This document shows, in pieces, positions 8,868-17,003 of a stretch of 64,000 nucleotides of DNA. The notes beneath the pieces are model-generated. The model was not told where the DNA came from, made no database searches, and worked only from the letters and a program-made list of their open reading frames with translations. The stretch is from Hyphococcus sp. (lineage in GTDB: Bacteria > Pseudomonadota > Alphaproteobacteria > Caulobacterales > Parvularculaceae). How positions within the stretch are numbered: position 1 is the stretch's first letter; each line of letters begins with the position of its first letter. The stretch covers positions 1 to 64,000 of the forward strand of contig BQJG01000004.1 in NCBI GenBank assembly GCA_021604585.1, in the 5' to 3' direction. The translations under genes and the position numbers were made by a program.

Positions 8868-10082
8868 ATGCGCCGCATTGCCTATTTCATGAATTCATAT
8901 CCGATGACCTCGACGACGTTCATCCGCCGCGAGATCGAGGCGCATGAGCGGCGCGGCCTGACGATCAAACGCTACGCCGTGCGGCGCTGGAGCGGTGCGC
9001 TGGTCGACCCGGCGGACATCGCTGAACAGCAGCGTACGGATTATTTGCTGTCGGGCAATGCTGCGGGATTGATGGTTGCGCTTTTGAAGGAAATCGCGGC
9101 GAATCCCGGCGGCGTCATCCGCGCGCTCGGGCCGTGGCTGTCTTTGCTCAAAAAAGCGCGCGGCGGATTTGTCCGCCATGTCGCCTATGTGATGCAGGCG
9201 GCATTGCTAAAGCAACGAGCGAAACGCGACGCCATCGATCATATCCATGTTCATTTTTCAACTAACGCCGCCGCTGTCGCCATGTTGTGCCAGATCATGG
9301 GCGGGCCTTCCTATTCCTTCACCGTGCACGGTCCGGACGAACTCACCGATGCGCCGCTGCTCGATATTCCGGCGAAGGTCGGCCACGCCGGCTTCGTCGC
9401 CGCGATTACGAATTTCTGCAAGTCGCAGCTCATTCGATTTTCATCGCTCACGTCAGCTGACAAGATTGAGATCATCCATTGCGGGCTGGATTTGCGCGAC
9501 TTCACGCCAAGTCCGCCGCCGGACAACCAGACATTCGTTTGCGTCGGACGCTTGTGCCCGCAAAAAGGCCAGGCGCAATTGCCCGCCGTCGCGGTGGCGT
9601 TGCGCGATGAGTTTCCGCAGTTGAAAATCATCCTCATTGGCGATGGCGAGAGTCGCGCCGAAATTGAGGCGGAGATTGCCCGCCTCGGGGTTGCGCAAAA
9701 CATCGTCATCAAGGGCTGGATGGAAAACGCTAAGGTGCGCGATGAGATCAAACTCGCCCGCGCGTTTCTGCTGCCGAGCTTCGCCGAAGGCCTGCCGGTG
9801 GTGATTATGGAGGCGCTGGCGCTCGGTCGTCCCGTAATCTCGACCTATGTAGCCGGCATTCCGGAACTGGTGGATGAAGGCTGCGGCTGGATCGTTCCGG
9901 CGGGTGATCAAGCGGCCCTGATCGGCGTTATGGGCGAAGCCTTGCGGTCGTCACCCGAAACACTCGCGGCGCTCGGCGCCGAAGGGCGCAAACGCATCGA
10001 AGCGCAACATGACATAGATAAAGAGGCTGCAAAACTGGCCGCAATGTTTGAGCGTGCGGTTTGCAGTCAGCGTACAACATAA
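8868..10082 (+). CDS. GT4-family glycosyltransferase
   Basis: A 404-residue GT-B fold glycosyltransferase. The C-terminal half has VCVGRLCPQKGQ, the nucleotide-sugar site PSFAEGLPVVIMEALALG with the E-x7-E pattern, and ISTYVAGIPELV, all typical of GT4 enzymes that use activated sugars to build exopolysaccharide, lipopolysaccharide or glycolipid. The N-terminal half contains HFSTNAA and FTVHGPDEL, close to colanic-acid-type transferases. No signal peptide is seen, so it should work at the inner face of the cytoplasmic membrane. It is the last gene of a three-gene operon with two Gfo/Idh/MocA oxidoreductases and is followed by repeat-rich non-coding DNA. Confidence 0.9.
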   Translation: MRRIAYFMNSYPMTSTTFIRREIEAHERRGLTIKRYAVRRWSGALVDPADIAEQQRTDYLLSGNAAGLMVALLKEIAANPGGVIRALGPWLSLLKKARGGFVRHVAYVMQAALLKQRAKRDAIDHIHVHFSTNAAAVAMLCQIMGGPSYSFTVHGPDELTDAPLLDIPAKVGHAGFVAAITNFCKSQLIRFSSLTSADKIEIIHCGLDLRDFTPSPPPDNQTFVCVGRLCPQKGQAQLPAVAVALRDEFPQLKIILIGDGESRAEIEAEIARLGVAQNIVIKGWMENAKVRDEIKLARAFLLPSFAEGLPVVIMEALALGRPVISTYVAGIPELVDEGCGWIVPAGDQAALIGVMGEALRSSPETLAALGAEGRKRIEAQHDIDKEAAKLAAMFERAVCSQRTT

Positions 10083-10144
10083 CCCTTCGCGTCATTGCGG
10101 CCACCGAGCCGCAATCCATTGGCAAGCAAAGCGCATGTGCTTGG

Positions 10145-10165
10145 ATCCCGGATCAAGTCCGGGAT
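10145..10165. repeat. REP-like palindrome
   Basis: ATCCCGGA, a five-base loop TCAAG, then TCCGGGAT: a perfect 8-bp stem flanked by TGG and GACG. Palindromes of this kind recur between genes in many alphaproteobacterial chromosomes. Only one copy is seen in this window. Confidence 0.6.
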
Positions 10166-10566
10166 GACGTAGAGAGAGTGTTGATGTCGTCAAAAATACT
10201 CCACCCCAATAAGGCGAGCAGGCTTAAAAATTTTACATCATTTCTGTTGAATTCTTTCATAAAACCCCGTGTTGGTGAATAGTTATCCACCAAAACCGGA
10301 CAGCCCTTATCATGTGCGCGACTAATATACTGTACGGCGTTCATCCGGATGCGGATAATAGAACGCGCGGAGAAGAAAGCGTGAAACAATGAAGGAGCAG
10401 AAACATCTAAATGGCGCCAGAATCGCCTGCAGGCCAATAAACAAGCGGTTTAAGAAAACACGGAGAGAGCGGTTTTCGCAATTGTTTCACGCTTGCGCGT
10501 TTTCGCCGTCGCCGCAACCAAAAGGCGAACGATGAATTGCCGAAAGAGACGTGCAAGGCATAAGAG

Positions 10567-10597
10567 CGCCTCCCCACGCTTTAAGCGTGGGGAGGCG
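10567..10597. repeat. Long palindrome (15-bp stem, 1-base loop)
   Basis: CGCCTCCCCACGCTT and its exact reverse complement are separated by a single T. As RNA this would be a very stable hairpin, and its place between the 3' ends of convergent genes fits a bidirectional transcription barrier. It resembles the G+C-rich palindromes at 57186-57285, which share the CCTCCCC core. Confidence 0.6.
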
Positions 10598-10695
10598 GAT
10601 TGGAAAAGGCTGTGCGAGGCGAGGTGCGGAAATTGCCCAATGGCGCCAGATTCGCCTCAACCCCAGAAAATAAGCGGGCGAAAATTGGCGGCGGA

Positions 10696-12144
10696 CTATT
10701 TTTCGAGGCCGCCAAACAGCGCGTATTTGATGTTGAGATAATCATCGAGGCCGTATTTCGAGCCTTCGCGGCCAACCCCGGATTCCTTCACGCCGCCAAA
10801 CGGCGCCACCGGCGTCGAGAGAATGCCTTCGTTGATCGCGACCATGCCATATTCGAGCGCCTCCATCATGCGCCAGGCGCGTCCGAGATCTCTGGTGTAG
10901 AGATAAGAGGCGAGGCCGTATTCGGTGTCATTGGCCATGGCGACCGCGTCTTCTTCGGTGTCGAATTTGAACAAAGGCGCGACGGGGCCAAAGGTTTCAT
11001 CGCTGGCGATCAGCATTTTCGAGGTGACGTCGCGCAGAATGGTCGGCTCGAAATACGTGCCGCCGAGTTTGTGCGGATGACCGCCGAGAATGACTTTCGC
11101 GCCTTTGGAGGTCGCATCGGCGACATGCTCTTCGACCTTGGCGACGGCTTTCGAGTCGATCAGCGGGCCTTGCTCAACATCGGCTTCCATGCCGTCGCCG
11201 ACTTTCATCTGGGCGACGCGCTTGGCGAATTTGTCGGCGAAGGCGTCGTAAATGCCGGATTGAACATAGATCCGGTTGGCGCAGACGCAGGTCTGACCCG
11301 CATTGCGGAATTTCGAGGCGAGTGCGCCCTCAATGGCGCGGTCCATATCCGCATCGTCAAAGATGATGAGCGGTGCGTTGCCGCCAAGCTCCATGGAGAT
11401 GCGCTTCATCTGCTGCATGGCTTTGGCCGAGAGTTGTTTGCCGATCCCGGTCGAGCCGGTGAAGGTGATCTTTTTGACCGCTGGGTTTTCGCAGAACTCA
11501 TCGCCGATCGGCGCGGGCGATCCGGTGATGACCGAAAAGACGCCTTTTGGAAGGCCTATTTCATCGGCAATGACGCCCATAGCAAGCGCGGAATAGGGGG
11601 TCTGGCTCGCCGGTTTGCAGATGATCGGACAACCGGCGGCGAGCGCGGCGGCGGCCTTGCGCGCAATCATGGCGTTCGGAAAGTTCCAGGGGGTGATCGA
11701 GGCGACGACGCCGACGGGCTCTTTTGTGACGACGATGCGCTTGTCGGTCCAGGGCGAGGGGATGACATCGCCATAGACGCGAATGGCTTCCTCGGCGAAC
11801 CATTTGAAGAACGCGGCGCCATAAGCGACTTCCCCCTTGGCCTCGGCGAGCGGTTTGCCTTGCTCCAGCGTGAGAAGTTCGCCAAGCGCGGCCTGATTAT
11901 CCATCAGCGCTTCATAAAAGGCGCGGCAAAACTTGCTGCGTTCGTCAGCGGTTTTTGCGCGCCACGACGGAAAAACGCCAGCGGCGGCGGCGATTGCCTT
12001 GCCCGCCTCGGCGCGGCCAAAGTCGGGCACGGTCCCGAGTTGTTCTCCGCTTGCCGGGTTGGTGACGGCGATGGTTTTGCCGGATGCCTTAAGCCACTCG
12101 CCGCCAATATAGCAGTCTTCACGAAAGAAACGGTTCCCGGTCAT
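10696..12144 (-). CDS. gabD: Succinate-semialdehyde dehydrogenase (NAD(P)+)
   Basis: This aldehyde dehydrogenase oxidises succinate semialdehyde to succinate, the last step of the GABA shunt. The 482-residue product equals the length of E. coli GabD. It has FTGSTGIGKQL (cofactor loop), MELGGNAPLIIFDDAD with the catalytic Glu, and NAGQTCVCANRIYVQ with the nucleophilic Cys. The ATG at 12144 has GAGG eight bases upstream; an in-frame start at 12207 adds 21 residues without family match. No gabT is adjacent, so a more general aldehyde substrate remains possible. A 541-residue frame on the opposite strand is a shadow of this G+C-rich gene. Confidence 0.92.
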   Translation of the reverse strand: MTGNRFFREDCYIGGEWLKASGKTIAVTNPASGEQLGTVPDFGRAEAGKAIAAAAGVFPSWRAKTADERSKFCRAFYEALMDNQAALGELLTLEQGKPLAEAKGEVAYGAAFFKWFAEEAIRVYGDVIPSPWTDKRIVVTKEPVGVVASITPWNFPNAMIARKAAAALAAGCPIICKPASQTPYSALAMGVIADEIGLPKGVFSVITGSPAPIGDEFCENPAVKKITFTGSTGIGKQLSAKAMQQMKRISMELGGNAPLIIFDDADMDRAIEGALASKFRNAGQTCVCANRIYVQSGIYDAFADKFAKRVAQMKVGDGMEADVEQGPLIDSKAVAKVEEHVADATSKGAKVILGGHPHKLGGTYFEPTILRDVTSKMLIASDETFGPVAPLFKFDTEEDAVAMANDTEYGLASYLYTRDLGRAWRMMEALEYGMVAINEGILSTPVAPFGGVKESGVGREGSKYGLDDYLNIKYALFGGLEK

Positions 12145-12263
12145 GGTCAATTCCTCACGGCTGATGTTTCTCAAAGGCTTAGCACTGCGAGCAAGTTTTG
12201 CAATCACGCCGGAGCAGCGGCATGATCACGCAGAAACGGGGATGAATTTCAAGGAATGCTGAC

Positions 12264-13031
12264 ATGACCGTAAAATATGAAACGCCAAAGCCGGGGGTTG
12301 CGCACATCATGCTGAACCGGCCAGAGCGCCTCAATGCTTTTAACCGGCAATTGCGCGCTGACCTGACGGCGGCGCTAAAACGCGCATCGAGCGATGGCGC
12401 TGTGCGCGCCGTTATCTTGAGCGGAGAGGGGCGCGGCTTTTGCGCCGGCGCCGATATTGGCGCGCTTGACGAAGATAATGTCGAGGATGTTCTGAATACG
12501 GAATATGCCGGATTTTTGAGTGTCATCCAGTCAATTCCAAAGCCTGTCATCGCCGCCGTCACCGGGCCCGCCGCCGGGATCGGCATGACCCTGGCGCTGA
12601 CTTGCGATTTGCGCATCATGGGTGAGAGCGCCTATCTGATGAGCGCGTTCGCCAATATCGGGCTTGTTCCTGATGGCGGATTGTCTTGGCTGTTGACGCA
12701 ACAGCTCGGGTTTGCGCGCGCCTATCAGCTTGCAATTGAAGCGGAAAAAATTGACGCGGTGCGGGCGCTCGACTGGGGGCTGGCGAACCGGGTGGTTCCC
12801 GATACGGACGTTTTGGAGAACGCAATCGCGTGGGGAGAAAGCCTGACCCATCGCGCGCCCATCGCTATGGGGCTTACCAAGCGCGTGTTTCGCGCAGCGG
12901 CGCAGGATGGTTTGCGCAATGCAATGGCGCTTGAGGCGATGAATCAACGCATGGCGATTGCGACGGAAGACTGCATGGAAGGCATCAAAGCGCTCGGCGA
13001 AAAGCGAAAGCCGGCATTCAAAGGAAAGTAA
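12264..13031 (+). CDS. Enoyl-CoA hydratase/isomerase family protein
   Basis: A 255-residue crotonase-fold protein that would act on acyl-CoA thioesters. The oxyanion-hole motifs are clear: LNRPERLNAFN, RGFCAGADIGAL and GPAAGIGMTLALTCDLRI. The position of the first catalytic Glu of true enoyl-CoA hydratases is not Glu here (SAFANIGLVPDGG), whereas an Asp is present as in PaaG-type isomerases, so an isomerase or PaaG-like activity is more likely than plain hydratase. It stands alone between gabD (divergent) and the prepilin peptidase gene (convergent); the two stop codons are directly adjacent at 13029-13034. Confidence 0.88.
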   Translation: MTVKYETPKPGVAHIMLNRPERLNAFNRQLRADLTAALKRASSDGAVRAVILSGEGRGFCAGADIGALDEDNVEDVLNTEYAGFLSVIQSIPKPVIAAVTGPAAGIGMTLALTCDLRIMGESAYLMSAFANIGLVPDGGLSWLLTQQLGFARAYQLAIEAEKIDAVRALDWGLANRVVPDTDVLENAIAWGESLTHRAPIAMGLTKRVFRAAAQDGLRNAMALEAMNQRMAIATEDCMEGIKALGEKRKPAFKGK

Positions 13032-13829
13032 TTAGACAAAGAAGGGCAGCCGCAATCCGTGTGCAGCCATCGCCAAGGCGCCGGCTGCGGCCAGCGCCGG
13101 GCCAAATGGAATAGGCGTGTCCTGTTTGATTTTAACACCGCGAAGCGAGGCCGCCCCGACACCGATCAGGGCGGTGATCGCCGCCAGAAAGACGACTGGC
13201 GGTAATGCCGTCCAACCAAGCCATGCGCCAATGGCGGCAAGAAGCTTTGCGTCGCCCTGGCCCAGCCCCTCAACATCGCGCAAGCGGAGGAAGATTATAT
13301 CGATCAGGCGGAATGCTACATATCCGATCACTGCTCCAAGCACCGCTGCGCCGGGCGTTGCGTTAAACAATCCGAACGAATTGGCGCAAATACCGAGAAC
13401 CAAAAGCGGGATCGTCAGCGCATCGGGCAGAAAACCGGTCTCGAAATCGATAACGCCGAGCGCCAGAAGAAAGAGAAAGAAGACAAAGGCGAACAGCGCC
13501 GAGAAAGTAAGGCCGAAAACGGCGAGCGCAACAAGTGCGCTGACCACGCCAACCAATTCCACCAGCGGATAGCGCGGCGAAATTCTTGCGCCACACGCTG
13601 CGCATTTGCCGCGCAGCATTGCATAGCTGACCAGCGGAATGAGATGCCAGATTCGAATCACTGCGCCGCAGGTCGGACAGGATGAACGCGGAAAGGCGAG
13701 GTTGCCGCGATCTGGTGCGTCAATGAGTTTCCACAGGACCGGGCCGCGATGAATCACGACATTGAGAAAACTCCCCATGACGGCGCCAACGCAAATCGCT
13801 GTGACGTAAAAGACCCATTCAGTATTCAT
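13032..13829 (-). CDS. Prepilin leader peptidase / N-methyltransferase
   Basis: An integral membrane aspartic protease (A24 family) that cuts type IV prepilin-like leaders and methylates the new N-terminus. The 265-residue product has the full bifunctional layout: GSFLNVVIHR, a cytoplasmic zinc loop with two Cys pairs (CPTCG and CAACG), several membrane segments, and the two catalytic Asp regions (DFETGFLPD and GQGDAK). The zinc loop points to PilD/GspO rather than the shorter TadV/CpaA type. It is probably the processing enzyme for the pseudopilins GspG-K encoded about 12 kb downstream. The start is uncertain: ATG at 13829 is used; a GTG at 13847 is possible. Confidence 0.9.
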   Translation of the reverse strand: MNTEWVFYVTAICVGAVMGSFLNVVIHRGPVLWKLIDAPDRGNLAFPRSSCPTCGAVIRIWHLIPLVSYAMLRGKCAACGARISPRYPLVELVGVVSALVALAVFGLTFSALFAFVFFLFLLALGVIDFETGFLPDALTIPLLVLGICANSFGLFNATPGAAVLGAVIGYVAFRLIDIIFLRLRDVEGLGQGDAKLLAAIGAWLGWTALPPVVFLAAITALIGVGAASLRGVKIKQDTPIPFGPALAAAGALAMAAHGLRLPFFV

Positions 13830-13847
13830 CAGATGGCCACGCTTCAC

Positions 13848-14150
13848 TGCGGTTCAGGAGTACTGTTTCTTGCGAAGCCTGTTTTGGCGCAAAAGCGCGC
13901 CGGCTGCAATCACATGAGTTTTCATCGCTTTTGAACACGGTGCGCATTGTGTGCGTAATTGATTGCGCGCCTGGTGCGCTAAATGGTTAACGCACCTCGT
14001 GCGCATACGGATGATTCGGCTGTGCGCAAATGTCATTGAACTGAAACAAAGCTGTCACGGGGGTGTCAAACCCTTCCCCTATCGGCTGCCCATCCGACGC
14101 GTGGGGCGTTGCGGATTGTACATGAAACATTTTTTCCGGGGGTCTCTTCA
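13848..14150. promoter_or_regulatory. Regulatory region with phased GTGCGC words upstream of the lipoprotein-receptor pair
   Basis: This 303-base gap has no gene. Five GTGCG(C/T) words begin at 13940, 13951, 13974, 13999 and 14022, spaced by 11, 23, 25 and 23 bases, roughly whole helical turns. One of them is half of an imperfect 24-base palindrome (GGTGCG at 13973-13978 and CGCACC at 13991-13996). A Pho-box-like site follows at 14052-14069. The arrangement looks like a multi-site regulator binding region on one face of the helix. Confidence 0.45.
14052..14085 (+). promoter_or_regulatory. Pho-box-like site with candidate -10
   Basis: CTGTCAC, four G bases, then GTGTCAA (14052-14069) match the PhoB box layout of two 7-base direct repeats (consensus CTGTCAT) set 11 bases apart, with 6/7 and 5/7 matches. 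TATCGG at 14080-14085 lies 10 bases downstream, the distance at which the -10 element sits in Pho promoters. The start codon of the lipoprotein gene is 65 bases further on. Confidence 0.5.
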
Positions 14151-16931
14151 ATGAGCCAAGTCTCCAAAATGAAATTACTCTTGCTCGCTGGCGCGGCGCT
14201 GTCCCTCGCTGCATGTACTCAAGGAAGTGAGATCGCTTCGCCAGGCGGATCCGCTTCCGGCACCCCGCCAGCAGGGGGCGGCGGCGGCGGTGACGGCGGC
14301 GGCGGGACCGCGACGTGCCCCTCCGGATTCGCGACCGGAACCAGCGTTGGCGGCCTCACAATTTGCAACGTCTCCGGTACGATTCTTTCCAACCTGACGC
14401 TTCCGTTTGTTGACGGCGTTGCATACCGCCTTCAAGGCCGCGTCGATGTCGGTGCTGATCGCGGCGCCGACGGCATGGGCGGCTCTCCGGCGGTCCTGAC
14501 CATCGAGCCCGGTGTAACTATCTTCGGCGCATCTGGCGCTGACTACATGGTGGTCAATCGCGGCTCCCGCCTAGTTGCGGATGGCACGGCACCGGCGCCG
14601 ATTGTGTTCACCAGTGAAGACGATCTCGTGCGTCGGGCAGACAATGATCCGTTGAACGATGATGGGGGCTCCAACATTGCGGAATGGGGCGGTCTGGTCG
14701 TTCTCGGCCGCGCGCCAATCAACCGCTGCTTCGGCGGCGGCACGCCTGGCATGAATGACTGTCAGAACAGTATCGAAGGCGTGACCAACCCGGAAGCGCA
14801 ATATGGCGGCGACTTCGCAACCGACAATAGCGGCGTCATTCGTTATGTTCAGGTTCGCTTCGCAGGTTTCGAGTTGAGCTCCGGCAACGAACTGAACGGC
14901 ATCACCTTTGGCGGCGTCGGCAGCAATACGGTTGTTGATTATGTGCAAGTTCACAACAACGCTGATGACGGCATCGAAATGTTCGGCGGCACGGTCGATC
15001 TCAAGCATATCGTATTGACCGGCAACGACGATGAATCTCTCGACACCGACAATGGCTGGTCCGGGCGGGTTCAATATCTGGTGATCAACCAGCGCGCCGA
15101 CGGCGGCGATAATGGCATGGAAATGTCGAGCGCGGGTGTTGGCGTCGCATTGCCGACCAATCCAACCATCGCCAACTTTACGATGGTGTCGCACCGGTCA
15201 AATGCTTTCCGCATCAATACCGGCCATGTCGGGCGTTTCCTCAATGGCGTTGTGAATCATGACAGCGGTACGGAATGCATCGAATGGGATTCCACTGCTG
15301 GCGACGGCACGGATGGCGCTTATGGCGGCGTCGGCGTCGATCCGACCTTCAATTCGGTCTTGTTTGACTGCAATAGCGCAAACCTTTCCGAAGCGAATAA
15401 GCAGGCGGCGATCGATTCTGTTGCTGCGGATGCAAATAACACCGAAACGACGAACACGCTTTCGGCGAGTTTCTTCCCCGGCATGACGGAGCAGGGCGTT
15501 ACGGCCTTCGATCTGACCACGCTTGGCGGAACCTTCTTTGAGGCTGCTGATTATATCGGCGCCTTCAGCCCCGATGAAACGCCGACCAACAACTGGGCGA
15601 CCGGCTGGACTTTCGCGCTCTTCCCGGCGCCGTCATGCCCGTCCGGCACCACGCAGACCGGAGCGAAAAACGGCGTCAACGTGTGCAGCATCGCCGGCGT
15701 TCAAACCACGGACATCACGCTGACTCGTGGCAATTTCTACGAACTCGAAGGCCGCGTGGATATTGGCGTCGATGCAGGCGCCGATGGTTCGGGCGGATCA
15801 CCAGCTGATCTCACCATCGAAGCCGGTTCGGTCGTATTCGGCAATGGGGGCTCTGACTATATGGTCGTCAATCGCGGATCGCGCATTTTCTCCAACGGCA
15901 CGCGCCAAAACCCTGTCATCTTTACGTCAGAAGCCGACATCGACAACCCGTCGCGAAATGATGCGGAGCAAATTGCGGAGTGGGGCGGGCTGGTCGTTCT
16001 CGGCCGCGCGCCGATCAATCGCTGCTTTGGCGGCGGCGCGCCAGGGACGAATGGCTGCCAGAACAATGTCGAAGGCGTCACCAATCCCGAAGCGCAGTAT
16101 GGCGGCGACTTTGCGACCGACTCGAGCGGCTCGATCATGTACACGCAAGTAAAATTCGCCGGCTTTGAGTTGAGCTCGGGCAATGAACTGAACGGCATTA
16201 CCTTTGGCGGCACTGGCAGCGGTACGGTCGTGGATTATGTTCAGGTTCACAACAACGCCGATGATGGCATTGAAATGTTCGGCGGCCGCACCAACCTCAA
16301 ACACATCGTTCTGACGGGCAATGACGATGAATCGCTCGATACCGATAATGGCTGGAGCGGGTTTGTTCAGTTTCTGATTATCGTTCAGCGGACGATGGGC
16401 GGCGATAATGGCATGGAAATGTCGAGCGCTGGCGTCGGCGTCGCGTTGCCGACCAATCCGACAATAGCGAACTTCACCATGGTGTCGAACCGTTCAAACG
16501 CGTTCCGGATCAATACCGGTCACATCGGCCGCTTCCTGAATGGCGTGGTCAATCACAATAGTGGTACGGAGTGCATTGAATGGGCGTCAACGGCAGGCGA
16601 CGGCGCGTCGGCCACCTATGACGGCCTCGGCGTCGATCCAACCTTCAACTCGGTGCTCTTTGACTGCAACGGTGCAAACCTCGCAGAAGCAAACACCCAA
16701 GCTGCAATCGACTCTGTTGCAGCTGACGGGAACAATGACGCGGCGTTCTCTGACTCTCTGATAAATACCTTCATCAATGGTCCGTCGGAAACGGCCGCAA
16801 CGGAATTCTCGCCATTGTCCGGCATCGATATTTTCTTTGAAGACACCGACTATGTCGGCGCTGTCAAAGACACAAATGATCGCTGGTGGGCGGAATGGAG
16901 CTGCGGCCTCGAAGCGGCGACGCCTTGCTAA
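14151..16931 (+). CDS. Large lipoprotein of two tandem beta-helix-like repeats
   Basis: A 926-residue lipoprotein: signal peptide ending LSLAAC (Cys22), Thr at +2 (no inner-membrane retention Asp), then a Gly/Ser/Pro-rich linker. Two homologous units follow, residues 56-495 and 496-926. Each begins CPSG and carries, in order, DYMVVNRGSR, IAEWGGLVVLGRAPINRCFGGG, NPEAQYGGDFATD, GFELSSGNELNGITFGG, VQVHNNADDGIEMFGG, HIVLTGNDDESLDTDNGWSG, GGDNGMEMSSAGVGVALPTNP and TECIEW. The short Gly-rich strands and abundant Asn/Asp suggest a right-handed beta-helix, perhaps binding metal. From memory, similar sequences occur in Bacteroidota surface proteins. I know no function. The TonB receptor gene follows 72 bases downstream, so a surface capture partner for that receptor is plausible. 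The ATG at 14151 is preceded by GGGGGT. Confidence 0.85.
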   Translation: MSQVSKMKLLLLAGAALSLAACTQGSEIASPGGSASGTPPAGGGGGGDGGGGTATCPSGFATGTSVGGLTICNVSGTILSNLTLPFVDGVAYRLQGRVDVGADRGADGMGGSPAVLTIEPGVTIFGASGADYMVVNRGSRLVADGTAPAPIVFTSEDDLVRRADNDPLNDDGGSNIAEWGGLVVLGRAPINRCFGGGTPGMNDCQNSIEGVTNPEAQYGGDFATDNSGVIRYVQVRFAGFELSSGNELNGITFGGVGSNTVVDYVQVHNNADDGIEMFGGTVDLKHIVLTGNDDESLDTDNGWSGRVQYLVINQRADGGDNGMEMSSAGVGVALPTNPTIANFTMVSHRSNAFRINTGHVGRFLNGVVNHDSGTECIEWDSTAGDGTDGAYGGVGVDPTFNSVLFDCNSANLSEANKQAAIDSVAADANNTETTNTLSASFFPGMTEQGVTAFDLTTLGGTFFEAADYIGAFSPDETPTNNWATGWTFALFPAPSCPSGTTQTGAKNGVNVCSIAGVQTTDITLTRGNFYELEGRVDIGVDAGADGSGGSPADLTIEAGSVVFGNGGSDYMVVNRGSRIFSNGTRQNPVIFTSEADIDNPSRNDAEQIAEWGGLVVLGRAPINRCFGGGAPGTNGCQNNVEGVTNPEAQYGGDFATDSSGSIMYTQVKFAGFELSSGNELNGITFGGTGSGTVVDYVQVHNNADDGIEMFGGRTNLKHIVLTGNDDESLDTDNGWSGFVQFLIIVQRTMGGDNGMEMSSAGVGVALPTNPTIANFTMVSNRSNAFRINTGHIGRFLNGVVNHNSGTECIEWASTAGDGASATYDGLGVDPTFNSVLFDCNGANLAEANTQAAIDSVAADGNNDAAFSDSLINTFINGPSETAATEFSPLSGIDIFFEDTDYVGAVKDTNDRWWAEWSCGLEAATPC

Positions 16932-16943
16932 TCAAGCAGTGCT

Positions 16944-16967
16944 GCGGCGCGCCTTCGAGCGCGCCGC
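16944..16967 (+). other. Intercistronic hairpin
   Basis: GCGGCGCGC and its perfect complement flank the loop CTTCGA, between the lipoprotein and the TonB receptor genes. There is no T run after it, so it is more likely an mRNA-stabilising or attenuating hairpin than a full terminator. It could make the lipoprotein more abundant than the receptor. Confidence 0.6.
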
Positions 16968-17003
16968 CCTTCGTTTCCTCGCAATCAGATTAAGGTTTTT
17001 GAC

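Larger units (their letters stand above)
10083..10695. other. Non-coding, repeat-rich interval
   Basis: About 610 bases with no convincing gene. It contains a REP-like palindrome (10145-10165), a 14-base inverted pair AAGCGTGAAACAAT (10377-10390) and its complement (10481-10494), a direct repeat of about 19 bases beginning AATGGCGCCAGA (10410-10428 and 10639-10657), and a long near-perfect palindrome (10567-10597). A short frame at 10389-10535 is highly basic and has no recognisable family. The interval separates the polysaccharide operon from the convergent gabD gene. Confidence 0.6.

Noticed and set aside
10283..10291. TTATCCACC, one base from a consensus DnaA box, within a TTGGTG...CACCAA inverted repeat
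   Set aside because: Only a single copy and no cluster of boxes, dnaA/dnaN or A/T-rich unwinding region nearby, so no case for an origin.
10389..10535. A 48-codon basic frame starting MKEQKHLNG
   Set aside because: It overlaps the repeats of the non-coding interval, has no homologous pattern and no better codon use than chance; listed only as part of that interval.
10600..12225. A 541-codon plus-strand frame opposite gabD
   Set aside because: It mirrors the strongly supported gabD frame, has no recognisable family and arises from high G+C at third codon positions.
14571..15194. A 207-codon minus-strand frame inside the tandem-repeat lipoprotein
   Set aside because: A related shadow appears at the matching place in the second repeat, as expected from duplicated antisense sequence rather than a gene.
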